Assembly: GCA_937858895.1 (NCBI GenBank)
Contig: CALLZN010000063.1
Location: 1-56,042 of the forward strand
Source: an uncultured bacterium
GTDB taxonomy: Bacteria > Planctomycetota > UBA1135 > GCA-002748355
Direction of reading: 5' to 3'
Length of the DNA: 56,042 nt
Shown: piece by piece, positions 1-7,598 of the stretch
Layout of the letters: each line of letters begins with the position of its first letter
Position numbering within the stretch: position 1 is the first letter of the stretch
Notes under the pieces: model-generated
The model's input: only the letters and a program-made list of their open reading frames with translations
Database searches by the model: none
Told to the model about the DNA's origin: nothing
Position numbers and translations under genes: made by a program

Positions 1-432
1 GCTCAGGCGCCCGAGCGGGTAGCTCATCAACAGATAGAGCGCCGCGCAGAGCAGCACGACCGCCATCAGCGTTCCACCCACGAGCGCTGCCTCGCGCCGA
101 CGAGGCGTGCGGCTCCTGACGAAGTTCAAGATGGCGAGGCCAAGCCCTGCGACCAGGATCGCGCCTAAGAGACCGAGGAGGGTGCACGAGCCCACGACCG
201 GCGCAAGCGCCCAGTCCTTGAGGTCCGAGATGTCCGACCAAAGAAACCCGTAGGGCTCGTGAACCATGGACCAAAGGAACGTGAGCCACGCGAAGAAGAC
301 CGCCGTCGTGACCATCGTCCACAGCAGGCTCGAGAAAACGTGCGGATCGATAACTCGCGCATAGGCAGGCCCGTTGCGGCGTCTGCTTTGGAGGCGCAGC
401 GGGCCGCGCTGTCGCGCTATCCTCGATTTCAT
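1..432 (-). CDS. partial integral membrane protein (C-terminus beyond left edge)
   Basis: The frame is open from an ATG at 432 to the left edge (144 codons, no stop), so the gene is cut by the window. The product starts with a very basic stretch (residues 1-27, about nine Arg/Lys). Three hydrophobic helices follow at about 33-56, 75-103 and 115-137, the last preceded by an Arg-rich loop (RSRTPRRRE). By the positive-inside rule the N-terminus and the loop after helix 2 should be cytoplasmic. No family is recognised. It is transcribed divergently from the exported protein at 756, with 323 bases between them. Codon use matches the neighbouring genes (G/C third positions), which supports it as real coding sequence. 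The start could lie at a later Met; no Shine-Dalgarno sequence is obvious. Confidence 0.6.
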   Translation of the reverse strand, partial: MKSRIARQRGPLRLQSRRRNGPAYARVIDPHVFSSLLWTMVTTAVFFAWLTFLWSMVHEPYGFLWSDISDLKDWALAPVVGSCTLLGLLGAILVAGLGLAILNFVRSRTPRRREAALVGGTLMAVVLLCAALYLLMSYPLGRLS

Positions 433-755
433 GGGCTCCTCCGAGTCTTCGAACTCTGGTCTCTGAGCGGCCGCGGGCGACGACCGCAGTGTGGGTTAGC
501 AGGATCCTAGCGACAGGCATCAAATAAAATTTCTGCTAGCCCACGGTCCATAGCAAGGTGCCGACACGCGACCACGCCGCCGCTTCGACAAGCGTCCTCC
601 GCCACCACCAAGTTCGTGGAGTAGTTTTGGTGCGGAGGGGAGAACGAAGCGACTCGAGGGAGGGAAACCCAGGTCGCACGAGCGCTGTGTGGGCGCTCTC
701 CCCTTCGCCATCGCGATCCATGCGCGATCCCATGACCCCGAAGGAGGAACCCCAA
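433..755. other. divergent intergenic region with a 12-bp inverted repeat
   Basis: This 323-base gap separates two divergent genes and should hold both promoters. The clearest structure is an inverted repeat, GTGGGTTAGCAG (491-502) against CTGCTAGCCCAC (533-544), one G-T mismatch in 12, spaced by 30 bases that include an AT-rich patch (CAAATAAAATTT). It could be an operator or an RNA stem-loop in the leader of the plus-strand gene. No small gene is supported here. Confidence 0.4.
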
Positions 756-2084
756 GTGTCCAACCGCAAACTACGTCCGCTTCACGCCCTCGCCGTCGCC
801 TGCGCCCTCGTCGCTCAATCCGCCTACGCCTTCGATGGCAACGAAACGCTCGGTCCGCCGGTCGCCTTGACGGTCGCCTCGGGCTCCGAAGTCCTCGTCG
901 CCGGTGTCGGCATGAAGGACAAGTTCGAAGGCACGATCAACCTCGACGTGCCCGACGGTGTCACGGTCAAGCAGGTCATCGCCTACTGGGAAGGTCAGGC
1001 GCTCTCGGCCGACGAACAAGGCGCGACCGATGACGTCCTGCTGAACGGCGCGCCGGTGACGGGCCTGCGCATCGGTGGACCGACCAACTTCTTCTTCTCG
1101 CGCTGGAGCACGACCTACCGCGCCGACGTGACGGGTCTCAACTTGATCACGAACGGTAGCAACGTCGTCAAGGTGCGCGGCCTCAACTTCCGCGGCATCA
1201 GCAACGGCCTCGGCCTCGCGGTCATCATCGACGATGGCAAGAACAGCGGCGCGATCGCGATTCGCGACGGCAACGACAACGCCTTCCGCGACTTCGCGAG
1301 CCCGCTCGACGTGACCGAGCTCCAGACCTACAGCTTCCCGCCCTCGTCGCAGGAGCGCACGGCTTCGCTCGCCTACTTCTTCGGCAGCGTCGCCACGGCG
1401 CGTCCCTCGACGATCGAGATCATGATCGACGGCAGCCCGGCCACGGCCGAGTTCGAAGCCGACGTTCTCGGCGATGGTGACGGCCCGGAGTGGGACACGC
1501 ACACGCACACGGTCACGATTCCGGCCGGCGCGACTTCACTCGGCGTGCGTGTCGTCTCCGCCGACAGTGGCCTCGGGCCCTACACCGGCAACCTGCCGGC
1601 CTCGTTGACCTGGGTCTTCCACAGCCTCTCGCTGCCGAACCCGAAGGCCAACGACTGCGGCCCCGATCTCTGGAAGAAGCACCTCACGCTCTGGGACGGC
1701 CGCGGCTGTGACGACGTCACGTGCTACATCAAGACCCGCACCAACTGGATGTGCCTCTTCGGTGTCTCGCCCCGCCGCTCGGGCCTCGGCTACTGCGCCA
1801 CGGTCCTCGACGCGATCTGCACGACCGGTGACGACGACCTCTCCCGCCTCAACCGTCACGCCGCTGCCGCTCTGCTCTCGGCCGACTCGAACCTCGAATA
1901 CGCCTACAGCCTCCGCCAGATCATCCGCATCTACCGCGACGCGGTCGGCGCCGACTGCGGCCCCGAGACGATCAAGACCGCGCTGGCCAAGTTCGAAGCC
2001 GCAAACGAACTCTACTGCACGATGCCGACGCCCCGCCGCTGCATGCCGCGCTGCCACAAGCGCAGCCACCGCTCCTGCCGCTGA
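756..2084 (+). CDS. exported cysteine-rich protein, function unknown
   Basis: The start is taken as GTG 756 because a strong Shine-Dalgarno AAGGAGG (741-747) lies 8 bases upstream and because this start gives a clean signal peptide (about residues 1-25, basic n-region, LAVACALVAQ core, cleavage after SAYA). The frame is open further upstream, but those codons lack a ribosome site. The mature protein (about 417 residues) has two parts. The first (about 26-310) has no Cys and is rich in Thr/Val/Gly, with alternating hydrophobic residues as in beta-sandwich domains. The last 150 residues hold eleven Cys and end in a basic Arg/His/Cys tail (CHKRSHRSCR), suggesting several disulfides outside the cytoplasm. 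A strong terminator follows, so it is probably monocistronic. I do not recognise a family. Confidence 0.85.
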   Translation: MSNRKLRPLHALAVACALVAQSAYAFDGNETLGPPVALTVASGSEVLVAGVGMKDKFEGTINLDVPDGVTVKQVIAYWEGQALSADEQGATDDVLLNGAPVTGLRIGGPTNFFFSRWSTTYRADVTGLNLITNGSNVVKVRGLNFRGISNGLGLAVIIDDGKNSGAIAIRDGNDNAFRDFASPLDVTELQTYSFPPSSQERTASLAYFFGSVATARPSTIEIMIDGSPATAEFEADVLGDGDGPEWDTHTHTVTIPAGATSLGVRVVSADSGLGPYTGNLPASLTWVFHSLSLPNPKANDCGPDLWKKHLTLWDGRGCDDVTCYIKTRTNWMCLFGVSPRRSGLGYCATVLDAICTTGDDDLSRLNRHAAAALLSADSNLEYAYSLRQIIRIYRDAVGADCGPETIKTALAKFEAANELYCTMPTPRRCMPRCHKRSHRSCR

Positions 2085-2111
2085 GCGATTCGCAGACTGC
2101 GAGTGAACGAA

Positions 2112-2144
2112 GCGCGTGAACGGTCCGACCGTTCGCGCGCTTTT
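2112..2144 (+). terminator. Rho-independent terminator
   Basis: GCGCG-T-GAACGG, loop TCCGA, CCGTTC-G-CGCGC, then TTTT. The 11 paired positions are broken only by one T/G opposition. It lies 27 bases after the stop of the exported protein, between convergent genes. Confidence 0.85.
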
Positions 2145-2154
2145 CGTTATGTAC

Positions 2155-3129
2155 TCACCGCGCTTTCGTTGGCGCGCGCTGTATCCACGGATAGTCCGGC
2201 GGCAAGAGCGGCGGCGCGCCTTCCAAGAGCTTGCGATCCAGTCCTACGAAGGACTCCTCCGGTCCATAGAGAACAGTCCTCGGACCGTAGCCGCGAATTG
2301 CGTTGCGGACCGATTTCACGACAGGCACGATCATGAGCAGCGTGACCAGGCCGTGCATGTTGGTGAAGGTCAGCGTCGCGATCGCGTGAGATCCGACCTG
2401 GTCCATGCAGGACCGCAGGATCCACCACGCACAGAAGGGGACCACCGCGACGACGCACACGAGAACACGCCGCATTCTCGATAGGAACAGCACGACAACG
2501 ACAGCCGGAACCCAGGCCGCGAACGAGTGCTTGACGATGACGCCGAGCGTCAAGAGGCCCGCTACAACGAGCGCTGTCCATCTGCCCGGCGGCCGGACTA
2601 CGTCCACGGGCGCGCCGCAGCGAGGCTTCAGCAGCGCAAGCGCGAGCAGCGGCACGATGCAGCGGGTCACTTGTTCCGCACGGACATCAGCATTCCAAAG
2701 TGGAAGGACGAAGGCCACAAAGACGAGAAGTGGACCACGACCGTACAAAGCGCTGGTCGCAGTTCCTGCACATGCGCGCCATAGGAAGAGCCCCCAAGAA
2801 AACGCTGCGACGAAGGTCGTGACAAGCGCAACGCAGACAAGCGACAGCCCGCTGAAGCCGTTCGTGCCTGCCGCCGCGCCAGCGAGGAGCAAAGAATACG
2901 CCGGCGGAAACGCCTCGACGGGCGCACCGCCGAGGTAGACATAAGCACCACCGTGCGCGAGTCCGTATGCACCCTCCCAATAGGCCCAGCCATCCGCGTT
3001 GATCGGGATCCCGCGCCGCAGCGCGATCGCGCACACGAGCGTCGCGACGATCGCCGTCAATGACGCTTCCAAGCAGCCTTGACGAGCGAGGATCGACCTC
3101 GGTGTCGCATTCGATAGCCGGATCTTCAC
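2155..3129 (-). CDS. polytopic membrane protein, possible GT-C type glycosyltransferase
   Basis: The product has about eight or nine hydrophobic segments. After the first helix comes a short loop with an aromatic-rich acidic motif (NADGWAYWEGA) and then PPAYSLLLAG. This layout resembles the first extracytoplasmic loop and following helix of PMT/ArnT/PIG-M-type (GT-C) lipid-linked sugar transferases, where an acidic residue in that loop is catalytic. The match is by pattern only. GT-C enzymes usually exceed 450 residues, so at about 324 residues this one is short and its C-terminal region is reduced. The start is uncertain. GTG 3129 leaves 67 bases before the divergent gene; the frame is open to an ATG at 3258, but that would overlap the divergent gene. 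It converges on the gene ending at 2084. Confidence 0.6.
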   Translation of the reverse strand: MKIRLSNATPRSILARQGCLEASLTAIVATLVCAIALRRGIPINADGWAYWEGAYGLAHGGAYVYLGGAPVEAFPPAYSLLLAGAAAGTNGFSGLSLVCVALVTTFVAAFSWGLFLWRACAGTATSALYGRGPLLVFVAFVLPLWNADVRAEQVTRCIVPLLALALLKPRCGAPVDVVRPPGRWTALVVAGLLTLGVIVKHSFAAWVPAVVVVLFLSRMRRVLVCVVAVVPFCAWWILRSCMDQVGSHAIATLTFTNMHGLVTLLMIVPVVKSVRNAIRGYGPRTVLYGPEESFVGLDRKLLEGAPPLLPPDYPWIQRAPTKAR

Positions 3130-3196
3130 AGAGCTCGTGTGATACAGCTGCGACGTTGGCCTTGCAAGAATGCCGTGCCGTGTGCACCCTGCGGCC

Positions 3197-5497
3197 ATGT
3201 TTGTGTCAACCATGCTGACCTCCATGTGCTTGCATGTTCCGCTCGTTGCATGCGTCATGGCGCTGCCTCAGGACGAACTCGCCTCGAAGGCACAACGCGA
3301 AGGCCTTGCCAAGATCCGACTCGAGCTCGCAGCGCTCGGACAGCGCGAAGCCGTGCTCGCGCTGCGACGCGCACTGCGCAACCTCGGGGGCAAAGACGAC
3401 GAACTCATGACAGGCGATGCGGCGTGTTCGAAAGCACTTGCCAAACGCTCGGAGCCCAAGGCCGTGCCGAAGCGCGTCGTCGACATGATTCGCAAGTCGG
3501 TGGACGACCTCGCAGCCGCACTGCCGCAACTCCAGGATGACGCGAAGATCCGCTTGGCCTTCGAAGTCCTCGCCTTGGATGCCGACCATGCTGATGCAAA
3601 CGCGATTCTCGGTCGCGAGCGCGTCGAGGTCGAAGGCGTGTTCCACTGGTGGAGCGAGGACGACAAGAAGTCTCATGCGCGCCGCGCCGAGATCCAAGCA
3701 GCCGTGCTCGCTGCCAAGCGCTTCGATCCGAAGATCGAGGTCGACACGAACTCACACCAAGTTCTCGAGCAGCTCGGCGAGAAGGACTGCCTCCGCCTGC
3801 GCTTTGGCAAGGTCGCGCTCTACACCGTGCTCGAGCGCAAACGAGCTGAGGCGGTTTTTCGCGACGCATTGCGGGCTGCGGCCTTCGGCGAATGGCTGAT
3901 CAGTGGACGACTCGAAGTACAACGTGCGGACGAAGGCGTCACTTGGGTCCTCGTCGCCGACGAGGACTATCCGGCAGTCGTCGATGCAGCCGCCGAAAAG
4001 AAAGCCATTGGCGCCGAAACCGCTGCCCATGCGAAGAGCTGGGCGAAGTTCAAAGACCTTCGCGGCTGGCAGACCGCGCGCCATGAAGGCGACGACGTCG
4101 TCAAGACGCATCTGGTCGTCGACCTCCTTTGGGGGCGAGAGATGCCACCCTTTTTGCGCGCTGGACTCTGCAACTGGTCGTGCGAGGCCGTCATCGGCCA
4201 AAAGATGCCCGACATCGTCAAGGTCGAGACCGAGCAGAAGCAAGGCACGAAGGCATCGATGCTCCGCCTGACCGGCGGCATCGACCCGGCTACGTACCGC
4301 CGCGCCGGATCCTATGGCAGGCGCGCGTGGCTCCAATGGTTGACCGAGCAAGGCTCAGCGCCGAGCATCGTCGAGTGCTTTGCTTCACAAATAGGTGATC
4401 TTCGTGGCAAGGAACTCGCCAAGAGCACGCTGGTCGCCGAACACTGGGCCGAAGCCGGCCCCATGCTCGAGCTGCTGAAGCCCCACCGCCGAGGCCATGT
4501 CAAGGACGGCATCTACAAGTCAGGAGCCGAGTTCGTGCCACACTTCGAGCGCGCGACCGACTTGACGATCGCCGAATTCGAGAGCGACTTCCGTCGTTGG
4601 TTGCTCGGACCGCCGCCCAGCATCCTCGACTACTGTCGAAGCATCGAAGCTCACGAGTTCGACAAAGCCGCGACGAAGGCCCTCGACACCTGGAACGAAG
4701 TCAGGTTGGCCGCTTTCGCGGGGGAGCTCATGAAAACCGTCTTCGCGGTTCCGGACCTGACCAAGCGCCGCGCGCTACACCTACACCCGAAGCTCGATCG
4801 TGCGACGAAGGTGCTCGCTCAGAAAGTCGCCGAACAAGTTCACCTCACCGAACGAGCTGGCTTGGATCCCAACGAGGACCCTGGCATGCGAGAGCTGCTC
4901 GCGACGGCGCCGCGTGGGAGGTGGGGTATTGCGCCGCCACTCGTCGACTTCGAAGCGAGCACGCCGGCCGCAACCATCGAGTTGTGGCTGGCCAACCCCT
5001 ACACCCGCCTCGCGATCCTCAATCCGGATCTCCTGGCGGTGGGATGGGCATCCCACAAGGATGTCGCCATCGCCGATGCCGCCTGCCTCGTTGAAGCCAT
5101 CGACGACACTTCAGCTTTGGATGCAATGTGGGCCCTGCCGTGGCCGAGCCCTGGAGCGCGAGGGGTACCGACGACGCTAGGTCGCGTTGGTCCCCCGCCA
5201 GTACCGGGGACCCAACCCAAAGACCTCGGTTATCCAATTTCGCTGCACATCGGTGCTGGAGTTTGGGCTGGGCCGGAGTTCGATATTGCCTTCGAAGCAC
5301 GCCTTGGAACGGCCGAAGGCAAGCTCCTCGACTGTCATGCCTCGACTCCGTCCGCGGCGACGAATCCGGAGTGGGCTCTGCAACGATACTGGTTCTTGAT
5401 CCCCAAAGAGCCGCTGCCAAAGGGAAGCACGATTCACGTGTCGGCCAAGCTCTCGGGTCGGAACAGCAGGACACTGCGCTGGTCGTTTCGGACGTAG
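3197..5497 (+). CDS. large exported protein with degenerate CAP-like C-terminal region
   Basis: About 766 residues with an N-terminal signal sequence (MFVSTMLTSMCLHVPLVACV, cleavage near ALPQ). Starts at 3170 or 3212 are also possible; none has a clear ribosome site. The central part (about 200-480) is alpha-helical and recalls exported peptidase-like planctomycete proteins of the DUF1570 kind, but I see no HExxH zinc motif. Towards the end, the segment around ELWLANPYTRLAILNP resembles the core of CAP/YkwD extracellular domains, where a W...P.HR motif is usual; here the His is replaced. It is followed by a beta-sandwich tail beginning YPISLHIGAG and ending RTLRWSFRT, the Ig-like module often seen after CAP domains. 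It is therefore probably a non-catalytic secreted or surface protein. Exact role unknown. Confidence 0.75.
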   Translation: MFVSTMLTSMCLHVPLVACVMALPQDELASKAQREGLAKIRLELAALGQREAVLALRRALRNLGGKDDELMTGDAACSKALAKRSEPKAVPKRVVDMIRKSVDDLAAALPQLQDDAKIRLAFEVLALDADHADANAILGRERVEVEGVFHWWSEDDKKSHARRAEIQAAVLAAKRFDPKIEVDTNSHQVLEQLGEKDCLRLRFGKVALYTVLERKRAEAVFRDALRAAAFGEWLISGRLEVQRADEGVTWVLVADEDYPAVVDAAAEKKAIGAETAAHAKSWAKFKDLRGWQTARHEGDDVVKTHLVVDLLWGREMPPFLRAGLCNWSCEAVIGQKMPDIVKVETEQKQGTKASMLRLTGGIDPATYRRAGSYGRRAWLQWLTEQGSAPSIVECFASQIGDLRGKELAKSTLVAEHWAEAGPMLELLKPHRRGHVKDGIYKSGAEFVPHFERATDLTIAEFESDFRRWLLGPPPSILDYCRSIEAHEFDKAATKALDTWNEVRLAAFAGELMKTVFAVPDLTKRRALHLHPKLDRATKVLAQKVAEQVHLTERAGLDPNEDPGMRELLATAPRGRWGIAPPLVDFEASTPAATIELWLANPYTRLAILNPDLLAVGWASHKDVAIADAACLVEAIDDTSALDAMWALPWPSPGARGVPTTLGRVGPPPVPGTQPKDLGYPISLHIGAGVWAGPEFDIAFEARLGTAEGKLLDCHASTPSAATNPEWALQRYWFLIPKEPLPKGSTIHVSAKLSGRNSRTLRWSFRT

Positions 5498-5581
5498 GAC
5501 TACAGGTCGTCGAGCACGATTCGGCACAAAAGGGGGCCTCCAGAGGCCGCCAGACGGGTGGAGGTGATGCAACAGTGAGGT

Positions 5582-6268
5582 TCAATCTCTCGGCGCAGGT
5601 CGCACGCGCGGCACGACCGTGATGGCGGATGACGGGCACATCTGCACGCAAGATCCGCAGCCGGTGCAACCACCCTCGACGATCTCGGGGCCCATGTCGG
5701 TCATCCGGATCGCAGCGCCATCGAGCGGACAGTAGAGGACGCAGTAATCACAGCGTTCCCCGAGCGGGACGATGCAGGTCTTGAAGTCGACCACCGCGAG
5801 GCCGAAGTCGATCGACGCGCGGGCTGTCGCGACGAGCGCCCCGGTCCCGCATGCGGTGATGCAGGGCACCGGATCCGAGCAGAGCGCGCACGGAGCGATG
5901 TTGGGCTCGACGATCGGATAGCCAGGACGCGGATCGTGGATGTCGGCGCTGCGAATCGCCCAGGCCGGACAGGCCTCGACGCAGTCGCCACACTTCGTGC
6001 AGACGTCGAAGAAGCGCTCCCCCTCGATCGCCCCCGGCGGACGACTCTGGTACTCGATGTGACCGGGCACGTAGCTACGCGGTGGCGGCGGCCCATGACT
6101 CGCAGCTGCCATGGGTTGGACCGGCGCCGGCCGCCCGTCGGTGAACTCGTGACGCACCCGGTCCAAGGACTCCTCGACCGCGTCAGCGGCGGCTTTCGCG
6201 AGCTTCTGCAAGCCAGCGCGGAAGAAGCCTCGCCGCGGCACACGCGGTCCATCGCCCTTGTCAGCCAC
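5582..6268 (-). CDS. ferredoxin-type protein with four [4Fe-4S] motifs (NapG/MauM-like)
   Basis: 228 residues with sixteen Cys arranged for four [4Fe-4S] clusters: C90-C93-C96-C100 followed by P, C127-C130-C136-C140, C165-C173-C176-C180 followed by P, and C201-C204-C207-C211 followed by P. This is the cluster layout of NapG/MauM-type electron-transfer ferredoxins. The N-terminus has RRGFFRAG, matching the start of a Tat signal, but the following region (about 18-40) is amphipathic rather than hydrophobic. The Tat signal looks degenerate, so the protein may stay in the cytoplasm. The start is GTG 6268 with GAGG nine bases upstream. It is divergent from a radical SAM enzyme (57-base gap), to which it could supply electrons; that link is inferred from position only. 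Confidence 0.85.
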   Translation of the reverse strand: MADKGDGPRVPRRGFFRAGLQKLAKAAADAVEESLDRVRHEFTDGRPAPVQPMAAASHGPPPPRSYVPGHIEYQSRPPGAIEGERFFDVCTKCGDCVEACPAWAIRSADIHDPRPGYPIVEPNIAPCALCSDPVPCITACGTGALVATARASIDFGLAVVDFKTCIVPLGERCDYCVLYCPLDGAAIRMTDMGPEIVEGGCTGCGSCVQMCPSSAITVVPRVRPAPRD

Positions 6269-6325
6269 CGTTCAGGTCCTCGCTTCCACGACTCTCTCGC
6301 ATGAAGTCCATTGTAGACTCTTTGT

Positions 6326-7573
6326 ATGCCGAGTACCGCCGATGCCTTGCTACGTTCGTCGCGCACCCAGCGCCTCCTGATCGAGCTGACGAGCAAGTGC
6401 AATTTGCGCTGTACCTACTGCGCCGTCGCCCAACCCGACTATGTAGGCCTGCAATTTCCGATCGAGCACTTCGAGGCGCTGACGCAGCTCATCGTCGACC
6501 GGGCTCCCGACACGGTCCTCATCAACGGCCACGGTGAGACGACGATCGTCAAGGACTGGGACGTCTTCGTGCGCGACTGGCTCGAGCGCGGCATGCGCCT
6601 CGAGATCATCACGAACCTCAGCAAGAAGCTGAAGGACGCCGAGATCGAGACGCTCGCGCGCTTGTCGAAGATCACGATCAGCACCGACAGCTCCACGCCC
6701 GAGCTCTTCGAAGCCCTGCGCCGCAACGCCAAGTGGGAGATCTTCGACGCCAACCTCACGCGCTTGATGCGGGCCATCGCGCGCCGCGAAGTCGAGCCCG
6801 AGCTGACCTTTTCGTGCGTGGTCTCCGATGTCTGCGCGCCGAAGCTCGGCGCCTTCGCCGACTACGGCCTCGCGCGCGGCGTGCGCTACTTCGAGTTCTG
6901 CAACCTCGCCAAGTACCCGGATGTCGAAGGCGCGCTGCCGGTGCGGCACTTGAGCGAACTCGCGGCTGCCGAGCGCGCTGCACTGGCGCCCGAAGTCCGC
7001 GCCATGCTCGAGAAGATCCTCGCGCACGGAGCGAGCTTCGCTTGGCCAGAAGCGCTTGCGCAGGCCCTCGGCATTGCGGTGCCGACGGCGCAGGAGGTAC
7101 CAGTGCTGCACCCGCGCCGTTCGATGCGCGACATCGTCGCCGAGCTCGGCTGCGAGGACACGATGCCTGGCCCCACCTCGGTGCCATCACCAGCGAAGGC
7201 ACCCGAACCTCGAAGCGCGAGCGCAAAACCTGAGCAGGACAGCAAGCTGGCCGTCGCCTCGGCATCGCGCACGGTCTACCCGTCGCGCGCGGTCGACGTC
7301 GACGCCATGACTCGGAAGTGCCTCGACCCTTGGAGCTTCGCCTACCTGCAGTCCGACACGCAGGTCCGCATCTGCTGCTTCATGTCCGAGACTGTCGGCC
7401 ACCTCGGAACCGGCGAGAGCCTCGACAGCATTCTCAACTCGGACAAGGTCGTCGCGATTCGCCAAGGCCTCTTGTCGGGCGACCCGGTCGAGGCGTGTCG
7501 CAACTGCTGGGCTCGCCCTTGGGTCAAGGTCAGCGAGCTCGAGGCGGACGTTCGCGCGTGGACGCGCGTTTGA
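6326..7573 (+). CDS. radical SAM protein with SPASM-type C-terminal cluster domain
   Basis: 415 residues. The radical SAM motif CX3CX2C is at C25, C29 and C32 (SKCNLRCTYC). A TIM-barrel-like core follows, with NGHGE (SAM-binding GGE-type strand) near residue 72. An Ala/Pro/Ser-rich linker lies at about 280-325, then a SPASM/twitch-type auxiliary-cluster region with C332, C350-C351, C391 and C394 (CLDPW, RICCF, CRNCW). Such proteins modify peptides, sugars or cofactors using S-adenosylmethionine; SPASM enzymes often act on ribosomally made peptides. No precursor peptide gene is visible next to it. The divergent neighbour is a four-cluster ferredoxin, a plausible electron donor. Specific substrate unknown. 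Confidence 0.9.
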   Translation: MPSTADALLRSSRTQRLLIELTSKCNLRCTYCAVAQPDYVGLQFPIEHFEALTQLIVDRAPDTVLINGHGETTIVKDWDVFVRDWLERGMRLEIITNLSKKLKDAEIETLARLSKITISTDSSTPELFEALRRNAKWEIFDANLTRLMRAIARREVEPELTFSCVVSDVCAPKLGAFADYGLARGVRYFEFCNLAKYPDVEGALPVRHLSELAAAERAALAPEVRAMLEKILAHGASFAWPEALAQALGIAVPTAQEVPVLHPRRSMRDIVAELGCEDTMPGPTSVPSPAKAPEPRSASAKPEQDSKLAVASASRTVYPSRAVDVDAMTRKCLDPWSFAYLQSDTQVRICCFMSETVGHLGTGESLDSILNSDKVVAIRQGLLSGDPVEACRNCWARPWVKVSELEADVRAWTRV

Positions 7574-7598
7574 ACGGAGCGAGTGCCGGCGTCGTGGA

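Noticed and set aside
5498..5581. GGCCT/AGGCC hairpin as terminator between convergent genes
   Set aside because: Only five base pairs with a four-base loop and no T-run; too weak to call.
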